From the NCBI RefSeq assembly GCF_019511605.1, contig NZ_JAEUAV010000015.1, forward strand, positions 1-64,000: a DNA stretch of 64,000 nucleotides. Reading direction: 5' to 3'. A program made the translations under genes and the position numbers. How positions within the stretch are numbered: the first letter of the stretch is position 1; every line of letters starts with the position of its first letter. The notes below the pieces were generated by a model, which saw only the letters and a program-made list of their open reading frames with translations, ran no database searches and was not told the origin of the DNA. Origin of the DNA: Paraburkholderia phenoliruptrix. Lineage in GTDB: Bacteria > Pseudomonadota > Gammaproteobacteria > Burkholderiales > Burkholderiaceae. Below are positions 1 to 7,917 of the stretch, piece after piece.

Positions 1-46
1 GTCTTGCCAATACCTTGATTTCCACTGCTTGCTCCTGAGTCAGCAT
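1..46 (-). CDS. istA: IS21-family transposase IstA, N-terminal fragment (continues off the window)
   Basis: Only the first 15 codons are inside the window, read leftward from an ATG at 44-46. They encode MLTQEQAVEIKVLAR, the typical opening of IstA transposases of the IS21 family, just before their N-terminal helix-turn-helix. IstA would be the DDE transposase acting with the AAA+ helper IstB, which should lie further left. The start sits about 70 bp inside the element's terminus, a normal distance for IS21. The call rests on a very short peptide plus the flanking terminal repeats. Confidence 0.7.
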   Translation of the reverse strand, partial: MLTQEQAVEIKVLAR

Positions 47-115
47 CGGCGGCAAAAAGCCGCCATCGTCTCCCAGGTGGGTCAGGTTTACTTCGGCGGG
101 TGGGTCAGTTTCACA
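1..115 (-). mobile_element. Terminus of an IS21-family insertion sequence
   Basis: This is the end of an IS21-like element that continues beyond the left edge of the window. Two copies of the 10-mer GGTGGGTCAG lie 23 bp apart at 76-85 and 99-108. That is the multiple terminal repeat layout expected of IS21 ends. On the minus strand the element would begin near 115 with TGTGAAACTGACCC. Just inside lies the start of a transposase gene whose first residues match IstA proteins. The exact outer base (114 or 115) and any target duplication cannot be fixed without the other end. The insertion cuts the 5' end of the neighbouring gene. Confidence 0.75.
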
Positions 116-561
116 TCGGCGCTAACAACTTGGCGAACATCTCGCACTTCGGCATTCAGTGCGGCGTTGGCTGGTATCCAATCATTGAAGCGCTAGCACG
201 CGACATTGAGGCGGAGCTTCGCGCCTTGTGGCGGGAGCAACTCCAGTTTCCGGAGCAAATCGCCCAGATGGAGAGGGCACTCCAGCACGGCCGGGCCACC
301 TATCCCATGCTTCCCCTTTGCACCGACATCACACAAGTCGGCGGCGAGCTTACGGTAGTTCTACTCAGTGGACAGCTGTGTCCCCCGGATGTGGAATCGC
401 GCATCCAAGCGCAAGTGCAAATCGCAGTTGCAGGCGCCCGGCACGTATGCGAGAGCTGCGGCAAGCCAGGCGAACTCCGGAAGGGCTATTGGCATCGCGT
501 CTATTGCAACGGGTGCATCGTCCCAACCGCCGACCTCAGCCCCGCAGAATCACACGCGTAG
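100..561 (+). pseudogene. Zinc-ribbon protein of unknown function, 5' end replaced by the IS21 insertion
   Basis: The reading frame stays open for 153 codons, but its first codons (GTG at 100 to about 115) lie inside the IS21 terminus, so the native N-terminus is missing. After the junction the protein has an early CGVGW motif followed by a helix, a middle Q-x-GGEL stretch, and a C-terminal zinc ribbon (CESCGKPG, then CNGC about 20 residues later). This pattern, a CGxGW segment followed by a CExCGxPG ribbon, occurs in a widespread family of small bacterial proteins of unknown role. Probably only about 10-20 residues are lost, so a near-complete product could be made from the IS-supplied GTG. 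The function is unknown. Confidence 0.6.
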
Positions 562-622
562 ACCAGCAAAAACTGCTGGTCGAAGCGACCGATTGCGTTG
601 GCAACGTATATGAGCAATCCCC

Positions 623-823
623 ATGACCACAGCGTATGAGCGCACGAAAGCCGTTATCGAAACACGCAAGCTTTTGCAACTGCTTGGCTCCCCCGCCAGT
701 ACCCCCACGCGCGATGCAGTTCACAACGCCGCGCTGTTACTTCTCCGACACTATCCGCTGGACATCGACCTCGAGATATCAGCCGCGGCCTTGCCGGGAA
801 TCTGGGCTGCTCCTCGGCGGTAG
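623..823 (+). CDS. Small BPSL0761-family protein
   Basis: This is a 66-residue protein starting at ATG 623, 61 bp after the preceding gene. The N-terminal part, T-x-x-YERTKAVIETRKLL, and the central LLLLRHYP resemble the BPSL0761 family of small Burkholderiales proteins, which have an E-R-T-x-A-V-x-x-T-R-x-F/L opening and an L-R-H-Y-P motif. The family has no established role and often appears in mobile or accessory regions. It is predicted to be cytosolic and helical, with no membrane segment. Family assignment is from recalled motifs, not a search. Confidence 0.6.
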   Translation: MTTAYERTKAVIETRKLLQLLGSPASTPTRDAVHNAALLLLRHYPLDIDLEISAAALPGIWAAPRR

Positions 824-951
824 CCCGCATGTGCGACAGGACTCTCGAAGGAGGCTGTGGTCGCTCGAGAACCTGGATGGTGCAGCAGTGTCCGGTGCGC
901 TAACTGCTCCGACGCCTACGCATTGCATAGATTCAACTTACCGGGAAGTGT

Positions 952-1563
952 ATGACGCAACGCCTTCAGGACATAGTTAGTCAGCTGTATCGGTCGCCAG
1001 TTGACCACGCACGTCAGGTCTTCGCAGTATCGCGAAGCGAAGCTGAAAAACTGCCCCGCCTGCCGTCGGTGGCCATCATCTCAATCACCGCTCCGGAACG
1101 CTCGACAGCGAATCTCGACGGCTTCAACCACGTGCTACGCCTGAGCTTCGCTGACGTGGACTTCCTGAAACCTGACCTATCCAGAAAGGCAACAAAGAAG
1201 CTCACTCAAGCATTCACCCGCGAGCACGCCGAGATGACTCGCTCATTCGTCGCATCCCTGCCCGAGGAAATCACCGCGATTGTCGTTCACTGCGAGGGCG
1301 GCTACTCGCGGTCGTGTGCCATAGCACTGGGACTTCATCAGCTTTATGGCTACAACGTGCAAATGGAGCATCTCGCTCATGCGAATTCCTCAATACTTCG
1401 CGTGATGACCCGAGACAGTAGCATTGACCGCGGTCACGCAGCGGACAGCCAAGCGGTCATGTTGGATGATACAGAGAAGGCGCTCGAGGAGGGACTTGCA
1501 GGCAGGACGCGGTCCGAAAGAAAATTCCGCAAATCGCTGCCGCGGTCTACTTCTCGGAATTGA
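952..1563 (+). CDS. Tyrosine-phosphatase-like protein with a CX5R loop
   Basis: A 203-aa protein starting at ATG 952. Residues 113-120 form HCEGGYSR, the HC-X5-R phosphate-binding loop of cysteine-dependent phosphatases, preceded by the hydrophobic strand ITAIVV. The segment around FADVD (68-70) could supply the general acid. The first ~155 residues look like a compact dual-specificity-type fold. The tail after that is charged and low in structure and could be a readthrough extension. The presumed reaction is phosphate ester hydrolysis in the cytosol, with unknown substrate. It sits among small accessory genes at the IS21 edge and has no obvious partner. Confidence 0.6.
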   Translation: MTQRLQDIVSQLYRSPVDHARQVFAVSRSEAEKLPRLPSVAIISITAPERSTANLDGFNHVLRLSFADVDFLKPDLSRKATKKLTQAFTREHAEMTRSFVASLPEEITAIVVHCEGGYSRSCAIALGLHQLYGYNVQMEHLAHANSSILRVMTRDSSIDRGHAADSQAVMLDDTEKALEEGLAGRTRSERKFRKSLPRSTSRN

Positions 1564-1720
1564 CCCCTCCATCACGACCACACATACCTCAATTGAATTG
1601 CGTCCGCGTGTAGTCTGCACGCCATGCAACATCAGGTCGCGGCGCGGCCATGTGGTCGACGGCACTAAGCGCAAGTCATTACAAGCGACGCGTAAGGCCG
1701 CCGTCACTTGACGTGCTCTA

Positions 1721-1924
1721 TCATTTGCCGCGCTTCTTCGCCATAACCGCCCTGATGTCCTTTTCGCTCACCTTGCCGGTCTTGTCGCGCATCGCCTTCA
1801 GCGTGGTATTCGGCCCAAAGCCCTGGATGGGATTAGGCAAGTTCTTGTTCATCGTGTTGCCATGCTTTAAGTCAATCTTCCCGTCCCTGTCGCGATGACG
1901 GCCATCGAGTCCTGGTTGCTTCAT
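1721..1924 (-). CDS. Small basic protein with a DGRHRDRDG N-terminus
   Basis: A 67-aa protein starting at ATG 1922-1924, chosen because AGGAG lies about six bases upstream. The longer frame up to 2014 has no comparable ribosome site. The start MKQPGLDGRHRDRDGKI followed by KHGNT resembles a recurring class of small proteins from proteobacterial accessory regions that begin with a D-G-R-H-R-D-x-D/N-G motif. The C-terminus is strongly basic (AMRDKTGKVSEKDIRAVMAKKRGK region), suggesting nucleic-acid binding, but this is inference. It is transcribed away from the phosphatase-like gene. Confidence 0.55.
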   Translation of the reverse strand: MKQPGLDGRHRDRDGKIDLKHGNTMNKNLPNPIQGFGPNTTLKAMRDKTGKVSEKDIRAVMAKKRGK

Positions 1925-2087
1925 GGTGGTGCTCCTTATGGTGTTGAACATGAGAACCGCTCTACAACATCCACAACCCTGACCTCGTGCGGAGCAACGT
2001 GCACGAGCCGCCAACGACCCGGATTAGCGCTCTGGAGTCACGCTCACAGAGCCCGTCGGCTCTCACCGGTACGCTGGCACCAGCCGA

Positions 2088-3464
2088 CTATGCCACCTTC
2101 TGTACCGCCACGACGCAATCTTCTGCCAGCTTATATGGCTCTCCGTTTAGCACTGCTCTTAACAAGTCGACACACGCCTGCGAATACTTGTTTGTGCTGC
2201 TTGATTTTCCAGTACGCATCGTGATGTGATACGTGTTGTCGGAAGACTTCAGGTCGAAGCCTGTCTGTTCCTCTACCAGCGCTATAAGGCGATGCGCAGC
2301 ATTCCAGCCTTGAAAACCGAGTTGCTCCGCAACTTCAGTCAGGGTAAACGGAAAATGCAGGTTGACCTTCGCCGGGTCTCCGATTGCCGTAATGCCGAGC
2401 AGCGTTGCGACACCCTCGCCCTCCTGGAGCTTGTGCTCGAGCGTCTGGAAATCGATTTCTACCTTCTTGGTCGGCACGTCCTTGCGGACTAGGTCAATCG
2501 TGCGTGCGAGCAGTGACCGCAGCAGCTTCATGTTCACCTTCTCGAGCGCGCCACCGCTGCTGAACGCCTCGTAGACCCACTCGAACGACGACGCGGAGAT
2601 GCTCTTAATCCGAATCTCCCGGTTCTCGCCGACCGCGAGCACCCTGTCTCGCGCAGGGTAGGAGTTTTCGTCAATCGCGGGGTCCCACTCGAGAATGTAG
2701 ATGTTCGGGATGAGTGCGAAATCCGCGCGAATCATCCGGTCAACGTCGTAGAGCACGCTGCGGATATTAGGGTCGCTCGCGCCGTAGCCAATAAACAGCA
2801 GCGGATGCTCCGCGAAGTAGGTCAGCAGCTTCGCGCTCAGGTATTTCTTGTCCGTTTCGAAGGCTTCGTAATCCTCGTGCGTTAGCACAAGCGAAAGCGG
2901 GTCCGCGACCGAGCCATGAATCTTGAAGATTTCGCCGATGGAAAGATACGGCTGCTTCAGAATCGTCTGGCCGACGACCGCCTCGTACTGTGGAAACAGC
3001 GGTTCCAGCAACTCGTCGTAGTTGGTCGTAACGATAGCGTGCGGATTAATCGCCTGCAGCGCCTTGAGCTCCGCCTTGAGGCTCGCGTGCACCGGTTTGA
3101 GGTTGTGAAGCATAGCCGCTGTCGCATGCTTCAAGAACACTTCCGTCGGGAACGACTCGTTGAAATATTCAGGAGGGAAGCTCCCGCGTCCCTTGTCCCA
3201 CGCCCAGTCTCGATATGCCTCCGCGAACATGCTCGCGATACGCGGTTGGTCCTGAAATTTCTGCTTGTAGTAAGCGTAAGGATGGTCAATTCTCGGGCAG
3301 TTCTCGGCCAGCTTCTTCAGCAGCTCGTCCCAGTTCGGTGCGTCGGCGTATCGCCGTGAAAACCCAGACCCGACAAACAGTATTGGCTGACAGCCCGCAA
3401 GCTTCAGCACGTTCGCAATGTCTGTCCTTACTTCTTCCTGATACCGCCCGTAATCCATCGGCAT
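2088..3464 (-). CDS. SIR2-like domain protein, probable NAD-targeting defence effector
   Basis: A 458-aa protein whose first ~260 residues form a SIR2-type NAD-binding domain. It has FVGSGFSRR at 30-38 (phosphate loop), TTNYDE at 146-151, KIHGS at 181-185 with the catalytic-type His183, and GYGASDP at 226-232. These are the signatures of the SIR2_2 class used as NADases in anti-phage systems such as Thoeris ThsA, DSR and SIR2-pAgo. The C-terminal ~200 residues are a mixed helical region without a domain I recognise. There is no membrane segment. It is divergent from the GHKL operon across a 360-bp shared intergenic region, so the two may be co-regulated or one system. NAD hydrolysis is inferred from the family. 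Confidence 0.75.
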   Translation of the reverse strand: MPMDYGRYQEEVRTDIANVLKLAGCQPILFVGSGFSRRYADAPNWDELLKKLAENCPRIDHPYAYYKQKFQDQPRIASMFAEAYRDWAWDKGRGSFPPEYFNESFPTEVFLKHATAAMLHNLKPVHASLKAELKALQAINPHAIVTTNYDELLEPLFPQYEAVVGQTILKQPYLSIGEIFKIHGSVADPLSLVLTHEDYEAFETDKKYLSAKLLTYFAEHPLLFIGYGASDPNIRSVLYDVDRMIRADFALIPNIYILEWDPAIDENSYPARDRVLAVGENREIRIKSISASSFEWVYEAFSSGGALEKVNMKLLRSLLARTIDLVRKDVPTKKVEIDFQTLEHKLQEGEGVATLLGITAIGDPAKVNLHFPFTLTEVAEQLGFQGWNAAHRLIALVEEQTGFDLKSSDNTYHITMRTGKSSSTNKYSQACVDLLRAVLNGEPYKLAEDCVVAVQKVA

Positions 3465-3593
3465 GGTGGTCTCTCAGAATACGACACGCTGGACGTGCGC
3501 TTCCTTTTTCGTTCTCTGGAGGCCGCATTGAGACGCCTCCCCTAACCCCGTATTCGTTCTCACGCGCTTAAGCTGTCAGCATGTTGTGTCGAT

Positions 3594-3622
3594 TTGACTT
3601 GCCGCCAGAAAGAAATTACAAC
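3594..3622 (+). promoter_or_regulatory. Candidate sigma70 promoter in the divergent SIR2/GHKL intergenic region
   Basis: TTGACT at 3594-3599 is separated by exactly 17 bases from TACAAC at 3617-3622, facing the GHKL gene. It would give a leader of roughly 200 nt. The rest of the 3465-3824 intergenic region holds no gene that I can support. Confidence 0.4.
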
Positions 3623-3824
3623 ATACGGTAAATTAGGGCAATCCGCAATGCAGAAATCTAGCCGCAGTCGCAGCGTGTTTTCTCGCCCCACGCCCTTCAT
3701 TTGGGTCCGGTAAGGAAACGTGGCGAAAGTCCCGAGGGACGCGCATGTTAGGCGACGTAAAAATACATGCCAGAATGGCGACTTGCAATGGCGCTCGTCG
3801 AATCTGTAGCACCTTGAGTCAATC

Positions 3825-5180
3825 GTGGCGTCACCCTGGACGGGTGAGGTCTTTGCACAGCGCATCGCAGTCCAACGAGCGAGAGCGGTTGAAATGGAAA
3901 TTCCTGAAGCAACCGTTGAAAACATAGAAGCAGCCCTACGGAAGTTGGCCGGCCCGGACGCGGACGAACTGCGAGTACCCGCACCCGCCGCCTTCATGTC
4001 CTTCTTTGCCGACGCCGGCCTACTGCAGTTGGTCATCACTTGGGCGAGAAGAAGTGCAGGCAGCAAAGCCACCTTCGATGACATCGACTGCAAAGCACCG
4101 GGCTTCAAAGCTGGCCTGGAAAAACTCCTGGGAAGGCCATATGCACTCGCCGCGTGGGTTATGGCAAAGCTACTGCTCGACACCAATGGGCAGCGGATGG
4201 GACGCTCCGAAGGGAAGGTCTACAGCAGCTATCTCGATGCGATGGACGAGTTCGATTTCCCGCGGACGCATCCTTCGAGCGGGGGTGTCAACTTGCTCTG
4301 CGTGCAAGGCTCACCGCGAGAATTCATCCGTCCACTGTACGAAGGCAGCGATGGCGACCGAAAGCTTCGGCAGTTCGGTGAGGTTCGTGTTGTCGTCCAG
4401 GCTGCGCTCGCTCATATCGCACAGGACTGGTCCGCAAGAAAGCTTCTAGACATCTCTGAGGCGGCAACTCAGCTCACTCGCGAACTTGTCGAGAACTCCG
4501 ACTGGTGGGCGCGGACTGACGAACGTGGCGTGTTTTATTCGAAGGGCATCCGAGCAATCACATTTCGCCACGTTGACATTGACGATGACGGCGTTGAGCG
4601 GTTCTCCGGCGACAACACTCATGTCAGAAATTACCTGCACCAAAGCCTCGCCGAAGACTCGGTTCGTCACCCGGCCATAGGTAGCGACAGGAAGCAGGAC
4701 CTTCGCGTACTGTCATTTGTCGAGCTTTCGATTGTTGACTCAGGGCCCGGCCTCGCCCGCCGCTGGCTATCTAGCGGAGCAAAAGATAGACGGGAGGTTT
4801 CCGACGTTCGAGAGCTGCCCATCTCAGAGGAAGAAGAAGCCGTCGTCGCCTGCTTTCGCAAGTGGGCAACATCGTCAGGCGACACGAATCGCGGAGTAGG
4901 TCTCTTCGCCGTTGCCCGCTTGCTGCGCAAGCGCAACGGCTTCATGCGCTTGCGCACTGGCAGACTTTCCTTCCTGTTCGGCACGCGCTCAGCAATTTCA
5001 GACATCGAGCGAAGGCTAACTTCCGAAAAAAAGGACATCTCGTTGCCGTATCTCCAGCTTGAAGACAAGACGCACGTCTTTTTGGAGGACGGCAAAATGC
5101 TGTTCTTCCTCCGGCCATGGACTGAGGAAGCCCTCGGCGCCGTCGAGGGCACATCTTTCTCAATCCTCTTGCCGGCCTGA
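3825..5180 (+). CDS. GHKL-family ATPase (Hsp90/MutL/MORC-like fold), defence-type
   Basis: A 451-aa protein with a helical N-terminal region (1-190) and a GHKL ATPase core. The N box is ELVENSDWW at 220-228 (E220, N224). The G1 box is IVDSGPGLA at 303-311 (D305-x-G-x-G), the G2 box is RGVGLFAVA at 356-364, and the closing GT motif is EGTSFSILL at 441-449. All ATP-binding elements are intact. There is no kinase dimerisation His box, so it is not an ordinary sensor kinase; MORC/MutL-type GHKL ATPases are the better comparison. The first possible start is GTG 3825. ATG 3894 is an alternative, and neither has a strong ribosome site. The stop is 12 bp before the next ATG, with AAGGGG between, so the two are cotranslated. 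Confidence 0.75.
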   Translation: MASPWTGEVFAQRIAVQRARAVEMEIPEATVENIEAALRKLAGPDADELRVPAPAAFMSFFADAGLLQLVITWARRSAGSKATFDDIDCKAPGFKAGLEKLLGRPYALAAWVMAKLLLDTNGQRMGRSEGKVYSSYLDAMDEFDFPRTHPSSGGVNLLCVQGSPREFIRPLYEGSDGDRKLRQFGEVRVVVQAALAHIAQDWSARKLLDISEAATQLTRELVENSDWWARTDERGVFYSKGIRAITFRHVDIDDDGVERFSGDNTHVRNYLHQSLAEDSVRHPAIGSDRKQDLRVLSFVELSIVDSGPGLARRWLSSGAKDRREVSDVRELPISEEEEAVVACFRKWATSSGDTNRGVGLFAVARLLRKRNGFMRLRTGRLSFLFGTRSAISDIERRLTSEKKDISLPYLQLEDKTHVFLEDGKMLFFLRPWTEEALGAVEGTSFSILLPA

Positions 5181-5192
5181 AGGGGAACGACG

Positions 5193-7484
5193 ATGCTGAT
5201 TTTTCCATTTTCTGGCGCGCGCTATGCGGGCGCTTTTCGGCATTGCGTTCTCATCTTTCTTGGCCAAGAGCTGGCTAATTGGCCAGAAATAAGTTCGAAG
5301 TTCAGCGATTGGTCCAAGTCGAACGTCGTGCTTCCTCGCACGTTGCTGGTCGCGCCGCGTGCTCATGCACAATCCCTTTGGAAGGCCGTCAAGGACAAAA
5401 CCGCAACGGGCCATACCGACATTCTCGCCAAAGGAAAGCTAACAATCGCTGGATTCGATTGCTCAGGGCGCATTGTCGAAGCAGGAGAAGACGATACGGG
5501 CGATGGACTCGACCTAACTTCATGCTTTGCTTGCGCAACCGAAGAGTTTATGAGGCAAGCAAGCCAACGTGGAGATGTTGTGGTCGCGGCGCCGCCGGGG
5601 TTCTTCTTCGCTAAACAATCCGAGCGCTATGCAAGCCACTTCCTGCGCGCAGAGTCCTTGCTAAGCGGTACGAGCGAAATTGAACTGCTTTCGATGGCCA
5701 TTCTGCCGAAGTTTTCTAGCTTCTGCGAGCAGGAGCAGTCTTCACCCACCCTCCGCATCTTCATCGATTCGATGGCGATTTGGCCCGTGGCGCAAATGCT
5801 TACGCAGCTGCATTGCACAACGGCGACTGGCGTCCGAAGATATTCAATCGAAAGCTTTCACGGATACGAAGGGCTAGCCGAATGGGAACCACTCCCAGAT
5901 GCGGCATTCGTTCTCATCTCGGCGTCGACTTCGGGCGGGCTCGAAACAAAGGTACGAACGAAGCTCGGTCTATCGAAGAAGGTTCCAGTCGTCACCCTCA
6001 TAGGTTTGCAATCCGATGGTCAAGTTGACGAGTGTATCGCCGACGAATCTCAGTCGACCTGTCTGTTCCGTGTACCGCGACAACTCGTTGGTGAGCCCGC
6101 GCTTGACGGCCTCCGCGCAGATTTTCAGCCGGACGTCAAAAGCTTGCCTGCCGGGGCGGAGAGCGTTCGAGTAATTGGTGAGCGATTTCTGAGCCACAAC
6201 AACAGACCAAAGGTGGTCCGCATGGCCCATAAGTCGCTTGCTCAGAAGGACAAGCGCACCCTGGCTGAACTCGCGGACGCCCACATCGTACTGGCCGGAC
6301 GTCGAAAGGCTGTTGGTAGCAAATGGTGGTCGTTATCACTGAACATTCCCGCATTGATTGCTCGCTACGCAGCACCGGGCGCCGACGGCAGTTGCAAACT
6401 CCGAGAATGGATATGCAACTATGCAGCGCCCGGACCGACTGTCATCATCTACCCAGAGGACTTGGGGAGCGGGGAACGTCACAATGAGCGTTTAGCGAAG
6501 CGCATTGATGAATTGTTGAAAGAGCGTGCGCCGGGAACTGACACTCGGGTTGTCGACCACATGAAATTGGAGAACCCTGACGAAGACCTCCGCGCGTTCC
6601 TGGGAAATGCGGCAGCGATTGTCGCAAGCCCCATCGTCTCCGATGGTTTCGTCTTCAAGCAGATAAGTGCCATGCTCCGCATCGTACAGCGTTCCGGACC
6701 CCGGCTATATATCGCCCTAGCTGTACTGCCAGAGTCCGACGCCAGGCTGAAGGAGCTTGCCAGCGACATAGGGTCTAATTCTGCCGACAGCGCTTACCGG
6801 TTTAAGCACGGCTTCACCTTGCCGGTTGGTCGTATTGACAAGGCCATCAAGTGGGACAAGGAGGCCGCACTGCTTGACGAATTCATCGAGTCCTGCGAAT
6901 CCGAGAATGTTGATGTCCCTCCGCGATTGCTCGAGCGCATAGAGGCGATGCGCGCGCCAAACGGACTGTCGGACGAATTGGCATTCATGCCATCAGCGGG
7001 TGGGGAACCGCAGCCGCTTTCGGCCGGCTTTTTACTGTGGGAGGTTGACCATCCGCAGGAAGGAAGCAACTTTGGTGCGGGCGTTCTGCTTACAGTCGCC
7101 ACATTTCTTGAGGCTTCGCGGCGTGCCCGCTCGGGCGACCCGGAAACATCGCTTCGGAGCGGTGTGTTTCAGCAAACACTGATTGAGCCGGGAACATTCA
7201 CTCGTTTCAACGATGGGGCCATTCAGTCCGCATTGTTGCGTGCCGCCTACCCGTCAGAATTGGATTACGCAGCTGATAGAGCAGCCAGTCGTGATATGGC
7301 ACGTCTGATTGCCAAATTCATCGGGCTGCACAAATCGCCAGCGGGTAGCGCAGCGCCCGAGTTCATTCTCGCTCTCCGGCTCAAAAAGCTAACTTTGCAT
7401 CGAGACGACCTTCCCCAAATTGAACACGCATGCTCGAGCCTCGCCGGCTGGCTGGCCGTCTTGGCGCGACCGCTTTCTCCATAA
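5193..7484 (+). CDS. 763-aa partner of the GHKL ATPase with two phosphoribosyltransferase-like cores
   Basis: I do not recognise this family by name. Two Rossmann-like segments each end in a loop resembling a PRPP-binding loop: AAFVLISASTSGGLETK at 237-253 and AAAIVASPIVSDGFVFK at 473-489. Each is preceded by alternating strands and helices (185-235 and 414-470). The C-terminal third (about 585-760) is helical, with a conserved-looking NDGAIQSALLRAA...SELDY stretch at 673-692. There is no signal peptide or membrane segment. It follows the GHKL gene by 12 bp with a good ribosome site, so the pair is an operon and probably one machine: ATPase switch plus nucleotide-handling partner. The PRTase reading is tentative; the acidic pair usual in active PRPP loops is absent, so it may bind rather than turn over nucleotides. 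Confidence 0.6.
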   Translation: MLIFPFSGARYAGAFRHCVLIFLGQELANWPEISSKFSDWSKSNVVLPRTLLVAPRAHAQSLWKAVKDKTATGHTDILAKGKLTIAGFDCSGRIVEAGEDDTGDGLDLTSCFACATEEFMRQASQRGDVVVAAPPGFFFAKQSERYASHFLRAESLLSGTSEIELLSMAILPKFSSFCEQEQSSPTLRIFIDSMAIWPVAQMLTQLHCTTATGVRRYSIESFHGYEGLAEWEPLPDAAFVLISASTSGGLETKVRTKLGLSKKVPVVTLIGLQSDGQVDECIADESQSTCLFRVPRQLVGEPALDGLRADFQPDVKSLPAGAESVRVIGERFLSHNNRPKVVRMAHKSLAQKDKRTLAELADAHIVLAGRRKAVGSKWWSLSLNIPALIARYAAPGADGSCKLREWICNYAAPGPTVIIYPEDLGSGERHNERLAKRIDELLKERAPGTDTRVVDHMKLENPDEDLRAFLGNAAAIVASPIVSDGFVFKQISAMLRIVQRSGPRLYIALAVLPESDARLKELASDIGSNSADSAYRFKHGFTLPVGRIDKAIKWDKEAALLDEFIESCESENVDVPPRLLERIEAMRAPNGLSDELAFMPSAGGEPQPLSAGFLLWEVDHPQEGSNFGAGVLLTVATFLEASRRARSGDPETSLRSGVFQQTLIEPGTFTRFNDGAIQSALLRAAYPSELDYAADRAASRDMARLIAKFIGLHKSPAGSAAPEFILALRLKKLTLHRDDLPQIEHACSSLAGWLAVLARPLSP

Positions 7485-7661
7485 ACACACGCAGGTAGAT
7501 ATCACTATGCCCGCGCAGTCGATGCAGCCCCCACTTGGGTTCCCAAACCCAATCCCTCAGGTGCGCGTCACATCGGGTCAGAGTCAGATGCTTGCTACAC
7601 GTGGGCCGCGGTGCAACGGCCCGGCCTCCCCTCTGCTATGTCCGACTGAAGGTAGGCGGCC
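7485..7661. other. Convergent intergenic region
   Basis: This is the space between the end of the GHKL operon and the end of the minus-strand operon. GGGCCG at 7603-7608 and CGGCCC at 7617-7622 form a 6-bp stem with an 8-nt loop but no T-run, so it is at most a weak terminator. No gene is seen. Confidence 0.4.
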
Positions 7662-7917
7662 TTAGCTGTCCTGGGCTGCGACTCTTTGTCCACTCGTCGG
7701 ATTGGGCGCGTCAACCGGTGCATCCATGCCTATAACTTGCGCGAAAGTGCCGCCCCGGCGCGACGGAATGTCGGCGTATCTCAGGGCGTTGTGTACCGGC
7801 GCCCCCCTCCGGAATAGGCATGTATTCAAATCTGCCGCCGGCTTCGATGGGAGATAGCCGACCATCGCAGCCACGGTCGATTCCTACCCGTAGGAACAGA
7901 ATTTTGGTTTCTGGCAT
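7662..7917 (-). pseudogene. Nmad3-like gene, frameshifted at a G6 tract and truncated
   Basis: Reading from ATG 7915-7917, the peptide MPETKILFLRVGIDRGCDG and then GGRFEYMPIPEG looks like the start of nucleotide-modification-associated domain 3 (Nmad3) proteins, which open with a short strand, a G-x-D-x-x-x-G-G motif and an x-PIPD/E segment. The frame then breaks at a run of six C on the plus strand (7802-7807). Removing one base restores the expected continuation ALRYADIPSRRGG in the next frame. Even corrected, the protein stops after about 84 residues, far short of the ~250 of the family. It overlaps the upstream gene by 34 bp. It could be a true pseudogene or one sequencing error plus a truncation. 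Confidence 0.5.
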
